Positions 37,479 to 46,602 of a stretch of 64,000 bases of DNA are shown one piece after another. The DNA comes from Clostridia bacterium. Its GTDB lineage: Bacteria; Bacillota; Clostridia; Lachnospirales; Lachnospiraceae. The stretch lies in assembly GCA_910574475.1 (NCBI GenBank), contig CAJTAT010000003.1, positions 248,001 through 312,000 on the forward strand, in the 5' to 3' direction. Under the pieces are notes generated by a model that ran no database searches, was not told the origin of the DNA, and was given only the letters and a program-made list of their open reading frames with translations. The position numbers and the translations under genes are program-made. The first letter of the stretch is position 1; the number at the start of each line of letters is the position of its first letter.

Positions 37479-38258
37479 ATGTTTGCAAATGAACGACACT
37501 CTAAAATCCTTACAATTTTAGGAGAAAAAAAGAAAATCACGGTAGCAGAGCTCAGTCATCTTCTGGGAGTATCCGAAGTAACCATACGAAAGGACCTGGA
37601 ATACCTGGAACAACAGGAAAGTCTCACTCGTACCTTTGGAGGCGCCCTGTATAAGGAACAGGGAAAGCAGGGCAGTTCCTGTTTTATTCCCCCTGAATCT
37701 CTCAATGACTACGACCGCAAACAGTCCATCGGTTCTCTTGCTGCCTCTCTGGTCAATGATGAAGACTTTATTTTTCTTGGTCCGGGATATACCTGCCTGG
37801 AAGTGGCTAAGAATCTGAAAACAAAAAACAGACTGGCTATCACAACTATGAACGTGTCAGCAGCCATAGAGCTGACAGACACCCCAGAGTTTAATGTTAT
37901 GATGGTGCCTGGAGATTTTACTAGAAGAAATGGAACCTATTATGTGACAGGTTCTGTACTCATTGACTATTTTTCCAATATTTATTTTGATAAAATTTTT
38001 CTTACCATGGACGGCGTCTCTCTCTCCAGGGGATTTTCTGTGTTGGACGACATCACTGCCCGCATTTTTCGCAAGTTGCTGGAACAGGCTACTGAGATCA
38101 TTGTCTGCGCCACCAGCAGCAAGTTTGGCAAAAGTGCCATGGCGCCTTTCGGCCCCCTAACCATTGCTCACACAATCGTTACAGACGGACCTGTACCTGT
38201 CGATTACCAGAAATATTTTGATGATCACGGGATTCGTGTGCTTTATCAGATAGGATGA
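37479..38258 (+). CDS. DeoR/GlpR family transcriptional regulator
   Basis: 259-residue repressor. N-terminal DeoR helix-turn-helix (about 5-58: RHSKILTILGEKKKITVAEL, then VSEVTIRKDLEYLE) and a C-terminal sugar-phosphate-sensing domain (DeoRC, about 75-240) with FLGPGYTCLEVAKNL and FDKIFLTMDGVSLSRGF. Family members respond to phosphorylated sugars. It is divergent from the E2-E3-E1 operon, its most likely target. The start follows GGGAG with 6-nt spacing. Confidence 0.9.
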   Translation: MFANERHSKILTILGEKKKITVAELSHLLGVSEVTIRKDLEYLEQQESLTRTFGGALYKEQGKQGSSCFIPPESLNDYDRKQSIGSLAASLVNDEDFIFLGPGYTCLEVAKNLKTKNRLAITTMNVSAAIELTDTPEFNVMMVPGDFTRRNGTYYVTGSVLIDYFSNIYFDKIFLTMDGVSLSRGFSVLDDITARIFRKLLEQATEIIVCATSSKFGKSAMAPFGPLTIAHTIVTDGPVPVDYQKYFDDHGIRVLYQIG

Positions 38259-38268
38259 AGCTAAATTT

Positions 38269-38874
38269 TTAGTCTGCGTCTGGCTGCTGTCCATCGTGGG
38301 CATTCCACTGACACTCCATCATCTGTATATCCGTAAATACTGCTTTAAAAGAAGATTCCTCTGGCGAACAGGCATAGATGCCAAATTGAATCTTTCCATT
38401 TCCCTTCTGCATATGACAGATTCTCATCTGGTTAAAAAGAATTCCATCTGCGGAGCATTCGATGCAATAATCATCCTCCCGGCGGCTGAAACGATACCAC
38501 ATGGATTTTACCGAAGCATCAATAACCGTAGTTGCCCAATCTGAATAGCCTCCATTTGTTACAACACTACCTAAATGCTGATATTCTTCATTTTCATATT
38601 CAACCGATGCTTTTAACCAGTTTTCACTGTCGAGATACATCACAATTCCGCACTGGTCAAATCTGTGGCAGCTTTCCACAAATTCTGTTTTTACAACAAA
38701 ACTGAAATATTTCTCTTCTGTCTCCATTTGAAACACTGGGGCATTATCATTTTGAAAATGATAATAGGTTCTTTGCCATAAATCCGTATGTTGCTTTGTA
38801 ATGATCTCAACTCTGCCGTTTTCGATTTTATAATCCAGTGGTTCTCTGGTCCATTTAAAATTAGTTATATTCAT
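38269..38874 (-). CDS. DUF1349 domain protein (concanavalin-like fold)
   Basis: 201-residue soluble protein of the DUF1349/YesU group, predicted beta-sandwich. Characteristic segments are DLWQRTYYHFQND, FVVKTEFVESCHRFDQCGIVMYLD (split) and WYRFSRREDDYCIECSADG. Relatives often sit in carbohydrate-use loci and may bind glycans; no catalytic residues are assigned. No signal peptide is visible. It ends 10 nt from the convergent DeoR stop. The start follows GGAGGTGAT. Confidence 0.82.
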   Translation of the reverse strand: MNITNFKWTREPLDYKIENGRVEIITKQHTDLWQRTYYHFQNDNAPVFQMETEEKYFSFVVKTEFVESCHRFDQCGIVMYLDSENWLKASVEYENEEYQHLGSVVTNGGYSDWATTVIDASVKSMWYRFSRREDDYCIECSADGILFNQMRICHMQKGNGKIQFGIYACSPEESSFKAVFTDIQMMECQWNAHDGQQPDAD

Positions 38875-38993
38875 TATCTATCACCTCCAAATTTTCTGTT
38901 TTCTGCATATTCGCCTGCTGTTAAATTATACTCCTATTCTTTGCAGATTTCCATGCAAAGCAACACTTTATCCGGTAGGTATTTTACGCACAG

Positions 38994-39037
38994 AAAAAGC
39001 GGTCGGAGGCATCTGGAATAAACCCAATGCCCCGGCC
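38994..39037 (-). terminator. Terminator after msmK
   Basis: Long imperfect stem (CCAATGCCCCGGCC at 39024-39037 with GGTCGGAGGCATCTGG at 39001-39016, two bulged bases), followed on the minus strand by GCTTTTTCTG. It ends the raffinose operon. Confidence 0.85.
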
Positions 39038-39075
39038 GTGTAAACGATATCAAGCTACCACTCAGCTAAGATATC

Positions 39076-40185
39076 CTAATTTGTAATCGTAATTTCTGTC
39101 TCTTTGTCAAATACATGAATCTTATCTGTATTCAGGACAAAATCAACCTTATCTCCTTCTTTTGCCGCTGTGCTGGAGCTTACTCTGGCAGTCATCTGTG
39201 TGCCACACATATCAAAGTACAGATAAACTTCTGCCCCTAAAAGCTCATATACATTGACTGTTCCTTTTACAAAAGCCTGATGTTCTGCTCTTGTGGAAGA
39301 CTCGTCACTCACATCCTCAGGCCGGATTCCCATGACAACTTCTTTTCCTGCATATCCCTTGTCAATCAGTTTTTTGGATTTTTCTTGAGAAAGTGCAATG
39401 CGGTACTCTCCTACTCTCAAAAATGCATTGTTCCCTTCTACTTCACAGACAGCATCTAAAAAGTTCATCTGTGGGGAGCCAATAAAGCTTGCCACAAAGA
39501 GATTGCCTGGTTGATTATATAAAGTCTGTGGGCTGTCAATCTGCTGAACTACTCCATCTTTCATAACAACGATTCTTGTTCCCAGAGTCATAGCCTCTGT
39601 CTGGTCGTGGGTTACATAGATGATTGTGGCGCCCAGTCTCTGATGCAGCTTGGAAATCTCTGTACGCATCTGCACACGCAGCTTCGCGTCCAAGTTGGAC
39701 AAAGGCTCATCCATCAGGAATACCTTTGGATTTCTTACAATTGCACGTCCCATAGCTACACGCTGACGCTGTCCACCAGACAGTGCTCTCGGTTTCCGAT
39801 CCAGAAGCTTCTCCAAATCCAGGATTTTTGCTGCGTCACGAACCTTCTGATCAATCACATCTTTTGGTACCTTCTTCATCTTCAGGCCAAATGCCATATT
39901 GTTATACACTGTCATATGAGGATACAGAGCATAGCTCTGAAATACCATTGCGATGTCTCTGTCCTTGGGTTCCACATCATTCATCAATTCTCCGTCAATT
40001 CTAAACTCACCGGAAGAAATGCTTTCCAGCCCTGCGACCATACGCAGGGTTGTAGACTTTCCACAACCAGACGGTCCTACAAAGATGATAAATTCTTTGT
40101 CAGCGATCTCCAGATTAAAATCCTTTACTGCTTCATATCCATTGGGATATTTTTTACATATATTCTTTAAAGATAACTGTGCCAT
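39076..40185 (-). CDS. msmK: Sugar ABC transporter ATP-binding protein, MsmK/UgpC type
   Basis: 369-residue ATPase for oligosaccharide importers. Walker [10 protein letters not shown], signature LSGGQRQR, Walker [13 protein letters not shown], switch His in [10 protein letters not shown]; the C-terminal TOBE/OB region (about 240-369) marks the MalK/UgpC family. It is the last gene of the alpha-galactoside operon. In related Firmicutes one MsmK serves several sugar importers. Confidence 0.93.
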   Translation of the reverse strand: MAQLSLKNICKKYPNGYEAVKDFNLEIADKEFIIFVGPSGCGKSTTLRMVAGLESISSGEFRIDGELMNDVEPKDRDIAMVFQSYALYPHMTVYNNMAFGLKMKKVPKDVIDQKVRDAAKILDLEKLLDRKPRALSGGQRQRVAMGRAIVRNPKVFLMDEPLSNLDAKLRVQMRTEISKLHQRLGATIIYVTHDQTEAMTLGTRIVVMKDGVVQQIDSPQTLYNQPGNLFVASFIGSPQMNFLDAVCEVEGNNAFLRVGEYRIALSQEKSKKLIDKGYAGKEVVMGIRPEDVSDESSTRAEHQAFVKGTVNVYELLGAEVYLYFDMCGTQMTARVSSSTAAKEGDKVDFVLNTDKIHVFDKETEITITN

Positions 40186-40193
40186 TTTCCATC

Positions 40194-40230
40194 CCTCCTA
40201 TTATAAGTTCCGCTTCAGCCTTTCAACGCA
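40194..40230 (-). repeat. Dispersed Shine-Dalgarno-proximal repeat, copy 4
   Basis: Minus strand GAAAGGCTGAAGCGGAACTT followed by ATAATAGGAGG of msmK. It is nearly identical over about 27 nt to copy 5, about 107 nt further upstream in the same gap. Confidence 0.65.
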
Positions 40231-40286
40231 CGTGTATCTAGAACGAATTTCCAGCCGCAATATCTTGCGTCTGTAAATTGTTCTGT

Positions 40287-40336
40287 GCGCTTCTCGGCCT
40301 TCGCTGTTTTAAGTTCCGCTTCAGCCTTTCAGCGCG
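40287..40336 (-). repeat. Dispersed repeat, copy 5, tandem with copy 4
   Basis: Minus strand GCTGAAGCGGAACTTAAAAC then AGCGAAGGCCGAGAAGCGC. It joins the GAAGCGGAACTTA core to the AACAGCGAAG core, as in copy 3. The 192-nt gap between the small membrane protein and msmK consists almost entirely of these two copies and the spacer between them. Confidence 0.6.
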
Positions 40337-40377
40337 CGGGGTCTCACTGTTTCTTTACATCTGTAACATAATTAACT

Positions 40378-40842
40378 CTAATTTTTCTCTAATTTCCGAT
40401 ACCGGCTCATCTCTTCTAGGAATTCATCGTTGGGTTCCAGATAAACCAGCTCGTTTTTTATCTTCATGGTGTATACGCGGCCTTTTTCCCATCCTGATGT
40501 AAAATCGTAGGATTTACACCCGGCTATGCGTTTTCTTCCTTCTGTCACATACTCAATTTCATTGCGTTCGCAGTGATAGACATCCTTGCGCTTTTCCTTG
40601 CGGATGATCTTGGAGATTTGAAGGTCTCCATTCACGTACACATACTCATACTCGTATTTCCAGCTCCGAAGCACCAGAATTGCCACAACAAGATAGATCA
40701 GAAACGGTAAAAACAGTATCATGGGATAGAAAATCATATCCACCAATAGAACTACAATGGCTGCTGTCATAACTGCCTTTAACAGGCGCTTGCCTGGAGG
40801 CATTACATATGGAATACACCATTCCAGCACCACATCTTTCAT
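40378..40842 (-). CDS. Conserved small membrane protein of unknown function
   Basis: 154-residue protein. Two adjacent hydrophobic segments (about 18-55: KAVMTAAIVVLLVDMIF and LFLPFLIYLVVAILVL) are followed by a basic, beta-rich soluble part containing YEYEYVYVNGDLQISKI and YHCERNEIEYV, reminiscent of bacterial PH-like domains. I do not recognise the family by name. The ATG at 40842 lies behind AGGAGGAG; an upstream extension lacks a site. It is 16 nt after the alpha-galactosidase gene, but related genes are probably not specific to sugar use. Confidence 0.75.
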   Translation of the reverse strand: MKDVVLEWCIPYVMPPGKRLLKAVMTAAIVVLLVDMIFYPMILFLPFLIYLVVAILVLRSWKYEYEYVYVNGDLQISKIIRKEKRKDVYHCERNEIEYVTEGRKRIAGCKSYDFTSGWEKGRVYTMKIKNELVYLEPNDEFLEEMSRYRKLEKN

Positions 40843-40858
40843 GTTTCCTCTCCTCCTC

Positions 40859-43054
40859 TTACACCGCCCTGATATAATACTGAACGGCTTCATATTGCAG
40901 CAAACTACTTGGAACCGGAATTCCGGCGCTCATCAAAAGCTGGCCAGAAAAGCTTCCCTCAAGGCCATCTACCTGATAACGCATATCAGGAATCAGACCT
41001 TTGGCTTTTACATACTGCTGTGCATCGTTAGACTCCTTCTCAGTGAGAACCAGACTTAAAAGAGCTTCCCTTTTGTCCTTAGACACATGCTCCCAGGCTA
41101 CATACTGGGAAAAGCTGTAGGGATTTGTCAGTCGGTAGTAATCGCCTTTTGCAATCAAGGGATAATAACTTCGATATTTCTTTATCTGCTCTTTGCAGAT
41201 TTGTTTCTCCTCATCTGTCATTCTGGTAGAATCCAGCTCATAACCCAGAATTCCATCCATGGCCGTCACGCCCCTGGTCTTCATAGGAACATATCTTCCC
41301 GTCTGTTCATTGGGGCAGACCGATACGTGGGACTCTATGGTCGATATGGGATAGACAAAGGAGGTTCCATACTGAATCTTCAGCCGGCACACCGCATCTG
41401 TATTGTCACTGCACCAGATCTGTGGCTGATAGTAAAGCATCCCCGGATCAAATCGTCCGCCTCCGCCACAGCATCCACAGAACAACACCTGGGGGCGGCT
41501 TAGAATAATCCGCTCCATAATGTCATACAGTCCTAAAATATAGCGATGATAAATCTCTCCTTGTTTTTCCTTCTCAGCGATGGAGGACCAGGCATCCGTA
41601 ATAAAACGGTTCATATCCCATTTCACATATTCAATTTTTGCACTGTCCAACACTTCACTGATGGATTCCACAATGTAATCCCTTACGTCAGCCCGGGACA
41701 AATCCAGCACGAGCTGGAACCTGCCCCTGGATGGCTGACGACTGGGAATCTGCAGACACCAATCTGGGTGCTGCCTATATAATTCGCTGTCCTCAGAAAC
41801 CATTTCTGGCTCAATCCATATTCCAAACTTTAAACCCATGTTATGAATCTTGTCAGACAGCCCTTTTAAGCCTCCAGGTAGTTTTTCCGTATTAACTACC
41901 CAGTCTCCCAGGGCAGCGTTATCACTGTTGCGATTTCCAAACCAACCGTCATCCAAGACAAACATCTCCACCCCCATGGAAACCGCCGCTTCTGCTATCT
42001 CAAGGAGCTTCTTCTCATCGAAATTAAAATATGCCGCTTCCCAACTATTAATCAAAATGGGGCGCATTTCCTTTGCCAGAGGACTACGGCAGAGGTTCTC
42101 CCGGTACGCGTTATGATACATATGACTCAAATGTGTCAAACCTTTTCCTGAATAGGCCAATACTACTTCCGGCGCTGTAAAGCTCTCTCCAGATTTTAAC
42201 TGGAAGGAAAAATGTTTGGGATGAATTCCCATAATGATTCGCGCCTGATCGTACTGATCTTTCTCCACTTTACACACAAAGTTGCCACTGTATACAAAGG
42301 AGAAGCCATAACATCGTCCATAGTCTTCATTGGCATCCCGATCGCACAGTACTGCAAAAGGATTGTGCTGATGGCTGGATGCACCCCGGAAGCTTCCAAT
42401 GGTCTGAATTCCATAAGAAAGAGGGCTGCGGCTCAGTTCACGTTCCATCGTATGACGCCCATCCAAATGAATGAAATCATACTCCGAATCCATAAAATCC
42501 ATTGTCACAGACATTAGGCGATTCAGATAAATGGTATCCGCACTCTGGTTCACGACCATAGCTGCCCGGGTAATGATATCTTTTTCTTCAAACACACAGT
42601 AACAGAGAACAACAGTAAGCTGGGACACTTTATCCTCAAGCCAAATCTCTAATGTATCTGCTGTATCTTGTTCTGTTACTCTCAAGGACGGAAGACCTTC
42701 TAAGGCATATTTGCCAGAATAAATAGCATATTTTACGAACTTGCCCACAAAAGCATAGCTTCCATCCCCGTTTTTTATTTCTATGCTGCTCAAACGATAA
42801 TCGCAGCATCCATCACTTGAAAATTCTTGGGGAAGGACATCCAATGAAAATGTCCTGTCATTTCCCGCTTCATTGGGATTCGGAGAAAAGCCGCGATCCT
42901 GAAGCTGGATGAGGTAGCTTAAGTCCTCATCTTCCATTCGCTCTCCATAATATAAATGCAAAAGATAGCCATAGTCACTGATCTTCATCTGATATGTAGT
43001 GTTTCTGGTCTGCAACATAAAGGTTTTTTTGCTTTCTATATATCTGACTGACAT
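40859..43054 (-). CDS. aga: Alpha-galactosidase, GH36
   Basis: 731-residue retaining glycosidase that removes alpha-1,6-galactose from melibiose and raffinose-type sugars. The nucleophile Asp is in YVKWDMNR, the acid/base Asp in WCSDNTDA after the Cys/Gly-rich LFCGCCGGGGRFDPG. Supporting motifs: FVLDDGWFGNR and GIWIEPEMV. Length is standard for the tetrameric GH36 enzymes. There is no signal peptide, so it is intracellular and acts on imported sugar. It sits between the permease and MsmK genes. Confidence 0.95.
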   Translation of the reverse strand: MSVRYIESKKTFMLQTRNTTYQMKISDYGYLLHLYYGERMEDEDLSYLIQLQDRGFSPNPNEAGNDRTFSLDVLPQEFSSDGCCDYRLSSIEIKNGDGSYAFVGKFVKYAIYSGKYALEGLPSLRVTEQDTADTLEIWLEDKVSQLTVVLCYCVFEEKDIITRAAMVVNQSADTIYLNRLMSVTMDFMDSEYDFIHLDGRHTMERELSRSPLSYGIQTIGSFRGASSHQHNPFAVLCDRDANEDYGRCYGFSFVYSGNFVCKVEKDQYDQARIIMGIHPKHFSFQLKSGESFTAPEVVLAYSGKGLTHLSHMYHNAYRENLCRSPLAKEMRPILINSWEAAYFNFDEKKLLEIAEAAVSMGVEMFVLDDGWFGNRNSDNAALGDWVVNTEKLPGGLKGLSDKIHNMGLKFGIWIEPEMVSEDSELYRQHPDWCLQIPSRQPSRGRFQLVLDLSRADVRDYIVESISEVLDSAKIEYVKWDMNRFITDAWSSIAEKEKQGEIYHRYILGLYDIMERIILSRPQVLFCGCCGGGGRFDPGMLYYQPQIWCSDNTDAVCRLKIQYGTSFVYPISTIESHVSVCPNEQTGRYVPMKTRGVTAMDGILGYELDSTRMTDEEKQICKEQIKKYRSYYPLIAKGDYYRLTNPYSFSQYVAWEHVSKDKREALLSLVLTEKESNDAQQYVKAKGLIPDMRYQVDGLEGSFSGQLLMSAGIPVPSSLLQYEAVQYYIRAV

Positions 43055-43089
43055 TTAAAAGTCCTCCACCGTAAATAAATTATAAATCT

Positions 43090-43929
43090 TTATTTTCCAC
43101 CAGTCATGGCAACACCTTCAATAAACTGCTTCTGGAAGAACAGATACAGTACCACCATAGGAATCATAGCCAACAAAGAACCTGCCATCATAACAGGGAA
43201 GTTTGTGTTGAACTGTCCTCTCAAGGTTGCAAGTCCAGAAGACAATGTCATCATCTTCAGATCTGTATTAGCAATCAACGGCCACATCAGATCTCCATAG
43301 GCAAATACGGCTGTAAATACTGCCAATGCTGCCATGGAAGATGTAGTCAATGGAACCATTACCTTCACAAATGTCTGCCAGTGATTGCATCCATCCAGAT
43401 AGGCTGCCTCTGAAATTTCGTCTGGAATACCCATATAAGCCTGGCGCAGGAAAAAGGTACCGAAGGCACTTACTAGTCCTGGGAACACCAGGGCAAAAAT
43501 CGTATTTGTCATTCCAAGCTTTGCCAGCATCTGATACTGAGGTGTAATAAAAATCTGCGAAGGAAGCATCATCTGTACCAAAACAATGGAGAACAGAAGA
43601 TTTTTTCCTTTGAACTTCAGCTTTGCAAATGCGTAGCCTGCCATGGAGCTAAATGCCACTGCACAAACTACACGCCAGAAAATCAACAGAGCTGTATTTT
43701 TGTACAGAGCTCCAAATGGAAGGCTTGCCATGGCATCTTTAAAATTGTCAATAATCCACTGGGCTGGGAAAAAATCCGGTGGAATCTGCATGCTCTCAGC
43801 TACTGTCTTAAAACTGGTCAGCAGCATCCATATAAATGGAAAAATCATAATGATAGAACCGATAATAAAGAACAGGTAGGTACCTGCAGTCCTTAACTTT
43901 TGGTTCCGCTCTAATGAATTACTGTTCAT
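43090..43929 (-). CDS. msmG: Sugar ABC transporter permease, MsmG type
   Basis: 279-residue permease with six membrane segments and the MalG-type EAA loop in EISEAAYLDGCNHWQTFVKV (EAAYLDG). The start is ATG 43929, 8 nt after GGAGG; a GTG at 43938 lies inside that site. It pairs with MsmF (3-12 nt gap) and is cotranscribed with the alpha-galactosidase. Confidence 0.92.
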   Translation of the reverse strand: MNSNSLERNQKLRTAGTYLFFIIGSIIMIFPFIWMLLTSFKTVAESMQIPPDFFPAQWIIDNFKDAMASLPFGALYKNTALLIFWRVVCAVAFSSMAGYAFAKLKFKGKNLLFSIVLVQMMLPSQIFITPQYQMLAKLGMTNTIFALVFPGLVSAFGTFFLRQAYMGIPDEISEAAYLDGCNHWQTFVKVMVPLTTSSMAALAVFTAVFAYGDLMWPLIANTDLKMMTLSSGLATLRGQFNTNFPVMMAGSLLAMIPMVVLYLFFQKQFIEGVAMTGGK

Positions 43930-43941
43930 ATATTCCACCTC

Positions 43942-44841
43942 CTATACTTCGTAGTTCACCCATTTCTTCTGTCCCCAGAACTGGAATGCAGTTACAATAC
44001 CAATGAGTAATACAGTCCAGATTACGACGGCTGAACCGTATCCCTTATTGCCTGCCACAAATGATTCGCGATAGAACAGGAACATCAGAGACTGGGCACT
44101 GGTCAGAGCCGGATTCGACTCCTCCACCATCATGTAAATCAGGTCATAAACTTTTAAGGAAGACATGAGACGCATGATCATTACCACAAACAAAGTGGGG
44201 GAAACCATAGGCAGTGTAATATGGAAGAATTGCTGAATCTTCGTCGCTCCGTCCAAACTAGCCGCCTCATAGTAAGACTTGGAAATATTCTGAAGTCCAG
44301 ACAGGAGAAGCACAGCATCATAACCGATGGCGCTCCAAATTGCCACGATTGCACAAGTCACCATAACCACATTGGGATTTGTCACCCAGTTAATGTTGTG
44401 ATGAAGAAGAGTATTGATAATACCATATTCTGTATTGAACATCCACTTCCACACCATAGCTACTGCTGCTGGAGCCACAACCATAGGCAGGAAGAATACG
44501 GCTCGGAAGAATGTTCTCCCTTTAATCTTCGTATTCAGCATAACTGCCACTACCAAAGCCAGGAAAATACCCAGAGGAACAGTCAAAATACAGAAATAAA
44601 TCGTATTCCAGTTGGCTCTCCAGAAGTCCCCATTGGTAAACATGGTAAGATAGTTGGTGATACCATTAAATTCATAAAAACCAAAGGGTTTTGTCTTTGT
44701 AAAGCTTAACTTCAAAGTATCAATAAATGGATACAGATTCAATACCAGCAAGCCGATGATGGTTGGAGCCACCATAATATATCCCCACATATTTTCCGAA
44801 CGGGCATGCTTGTTGGCTTTGGCTGCACTTGTATTTGCCAT
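43942..44841 (-). CDS. msmF: Sugar ABC transporter permease, MsmF type
   Basis: 299-residue MalF-type permease with six membrane segments; the EAA loop is SYYEAASLDGATKIQQFFHI. The N-terminus (SENMWGYIMVAPTIIGLLV) fits the group. It lies between the binding protein (15 nt) and MsmG genes. The start follows GGGAGG. Confidence 0.92.
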   Translation of the reverse strand: MANTSAAKANKHARSENMWGYIMVAPTIIGLLVLNLYPFIDTLKLSFTKTKPFGFYEFNGITNYLTMFTNGDFWRANWNTIYFCILTVPLGIFLALVVAVMLNTKIKGRTFFRAVFFLPMVVAPAAVAMVWKWMFNTEYGIINTLLHHNINWVTNPNVVMVTCAIVAIWSAIGYDAVLLLSGLQNISKSYYEAASLDGATKIQQFFHITLPMVSPTLFVVMIMRLMSSLKVYDLIYMMVEESNPALTSAQSLMFLFYRESFVAGNKGYGSAVVIWTVLLIGIVTAFQFWGQKKWVNYEV

Positions 44842-44856
44842 TGATAAGCCTCCCTT

Positions 44857-46143
44857 CTACTCAGCTTCAGCTGTGTCGATATATTCCTGCATATTCTTAA
44901 GACCTTCCTCCATGGACACCGTGCCGGAATAAATGCGCAACAACTCGTCACTGACCTTTGTCTTCCAGACAGAGCGAGACGCATTATTGACACTCTGAAC
45001 ACCATAATCAAACATATCTACACATTTCTGTACGTCTAATACATAGTCAAATTGGTCGAAGACACCTACCCAAGTATCTTCCAAACCTATATAGGCAGGA
45101 ATCGCTGCACCAGATTCTCCCTGAACACGCTGCCCTTCTTCAGAGCCAAAGAACTTAAGAACATCCTTTACAATCTCCAGATTTTTTCCTTTAGCGCTTG
45201 TAGCATAACACAGACCGTTGGAAATCGTTGCTTTTCCGTCACCCTCTACCGGATTGGGGCAATACGGAAGGACTGCTACATCCCATTTTCCCTGCATCTC
45301 AGGATAATTCTGCATCTCAGACAGAAGATTCCAGTTTCCCTCTAAGAACATAGAACCCTGCTCAGAGAAAAATGCAGTTCCAGGAGAAGTTTCCGCAAAA
45401 TAATTCTGCTTAGGACACCAATCCTCTTTTTGAAGATTGATATAGAATTCCATTGCTTCTTGAGTAGCCGGATTATCAAATCCACCTTTTGTCTTATCTT
45501 CTGTTAATATGTAGCCACCCTTCTGATACACAAAGTTCCAGTATCCAAGCTGATCATCGCCATATGCCATGTAACCATATTTTCCTGTAGCATCATACAC
45601 CTTCTGAGATGCCTCTGTCAGGTCATCCCAAGTCCAGGTCTCATCTGGGTAAGGCACATTTGCTGCGTCAAACATTTCCTTATTATACACAAGACAAACT
45701 GTATCTTTATCCTTGGGGATTCCATAATACCGTCCATCACTTCCCTGGATATTGCCTAAAGAAATATCAGAGAAATGTTCCTGATAGTAATTGGGATCCT
45801 CATCATTATACAGATCTGTCAGATCCGCCAACATTCCATAGTCTGCATATTTCAGGATCTCATTGGTGTGCATCCAGAAAATGTCTGGCATCTGATTACT
45901 GATAGCTGTCGCTTCCAGCTTGGTCCAGTACTCTGACCAGCTTGTAACCTGGACTTCGATGACTACATCTGGATGCTGTGCTGTGTAAGCATCACAGACT
46001 GCTTGCATACCATCTCTCTGGTTTACATCCCAGATTTGGAAGGTCAGATGGGTCTTTCCATCTGAGGCTTTCCCACATGCAGCCATTCCAAAGACCAGTG
46101 TAAGAGTCAGAAATACTGCTAGTAATTTCTTCATGTTCCTCAC
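44857..46143 (-). CDS. msmE: Sugar-binding lipoprotein, MsmE type
   Basis: 428-residue solute-binding lipoprotein (SBP_bac family 1). Signal peptide with lipobox VFGMAACGKA (Cys about 23), then a maltodextrin-binding-like fold with Trp-rich sites (TSWSEYWTKLEA, FLEGNWNLL). It presumably binds raffinose, melibiose or stachyose, judged from the linked alpha-galactosidase. The GTG at 46143, six bases after AAGGAGGG, is a better start than the ATG three codons on, which is 15 nt from the site. First gene of the operon. Confidence 0.9.
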   Translation of the reverse strand: MRNMKKLLAVFLTLTLVFGMAACGKASDGKTHLTFQIWDVNQRDGMQAVCDAYTAQHPDVVIEVQVTSWSEYWTKLEATAISNQMPDIFWMHTNEILKYADYGMLADLTDLYNDEDPNYYQEHFSDISLGNIQGSDGRYYGIPKDKDTVCLVYNKEMFDAANVPYPDETWTWDDLTEASQKVYDATGKYGYMAYGDDQLGYWNFVYQKGGYILTEDKTKGGFDNPATQEAMEFYINLQKEDWCPKQNYFAETSPGTAFFSEQGSMFLEGNWNLLSEMQNYPEMQGKWDVAVLPYCPNPVEGDGKATISNGLCYATSAKGKNLEIVKDVLKFFGSEEGQRVQGESGAAIPAYIGLEDTWVGVFDQFDYVLDVQKCVDMFDYGVQSVNNASRSVWKTKVSDELLRIYSGTVSMEEGLKNMQEYIDTAEAE

Positions 46144-46272
46144 AAATTTCCCTCCTTACATATAGATATATTCGTTCTGAATCACAGCTTATTTCTGTAA
46201 AAATATTTATGGATTCAGCACAAAAATAGTAAATAAAACAATTCCATCCTGGCCAGGTATTGGAATTAATTT

Positions 46273-46295
46273 GGGTAAATTAGATAATTTTACCC
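46273..46295. promoter_or_regulatory. Candidate operator downstream of the msmE promoter
   Basis: Inverted repeat GGGTAAA-N9-TTTACCC, about 10-30 nt inside the transcript; a further half site CGGTAAAT overlaps the -35 region at 46333. Spacing suits a dimeric repressor or AraC-type activator pair. Confidence 0.5.
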
Positions 46296-46309
46296 TAATT
46301 TTCAACAGA

Positions 46310-46339
46310 ATTATAACATTCTCTATCAATCTCGGTAAA
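46310..46339 (-). promoter_or_regulatory. Promoter of the msmEFG-aga operon
   Basis: TTTACC (46334-46339), 18 bp, TATAAT (46310-46315) on the minus strand; the poor -35 suggests activation. Predicted transcript leader is about 160 nt. Confidence 0.6.
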
Positions 46340-46423
46340 TATCATTCCTAATTTTCTATATATCAAAATGCTAGATCTCCACAAATAAAACATACTCAAG
46401 TGAAATTTTGGTATATCCGTCCA

Positions 46424-46507
46424 GGGCAGAGACAGGCAGACAGCCAAAAATGACCTCTCAAGCTTGCTTGAAGCAGGTCACTTTTGGCTGTCTATCTGGC
46501 TCTGCCC
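46424..46507. repeat. 84-nt imperfect inverted repeat
   Basis: Arms 46424-46456 and 46475-46507 (33 nt each) match as inverted copies at all but about four positions (outer GGGCAGAG/CTCTGCCC, inner AGACAGCCAAAA/TTTTGGCTGTCT and TGACCT/AGGTCA). The 18-nt loop itself contains CAAG/CTTG. It may be the distal terminator of the TRAP operon or a small mobile or structured element. Confidence 0.7.
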
Positions 46508-46546
46508 GTACGTCTCTCAAAGTCTTTTCTATCCCATCCCGAGCGC

Positions 46547-46571
46547 CTCTGCCAAGCGAAGCTTGGCAGAG
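46547..46571 (-). terminator. Hairpin after the D-2-hydroxyacid dehydrogenase
   Basis: Perfect 11-bp stem CTCTGCCAAGC / GCTTGGCAGAG with a 3-nt loop, 32 nt after the stop. There is no T-run. Its CTCTGCC/GGCAGAG arms repeat those of the 84-nt inverted repeat. Confidence 0.55.
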
Positions 46572-46602
46572 AGTCCGTCAAACCATTTTATTTATTCCCC
46601 AC

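Larger units (their letters stand above)
46144..46602. other. 459-nt control and terminator region between the msm operon and the TRAP operon
   Basis: No gene. From right to left on the minus strand it holds an 11-bp hairpin (46547-46571), an 84-nt inverted repeat (46424-46507), the msmE promoter (46310-46339), a GGGTAAA-N9-TTTACCC palindrome (46273-46295) and a 160-nt AT-rich msmE leader. Confidence 0.6.

Noticed and set aside
39001-39076. tRNA-like 76-nt sequence on the minus strand (D-arm-like AGCTGAGTGGTAGCT, TTTACAC anticodon-loop-like, GGGTTTATTCC T-arm-like)
   Set aside because: The anticodon stem does not pair and the acceptor arms do not match; the 3' half is fully explained as the msmK terminator. 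At most a tRNA fossil.
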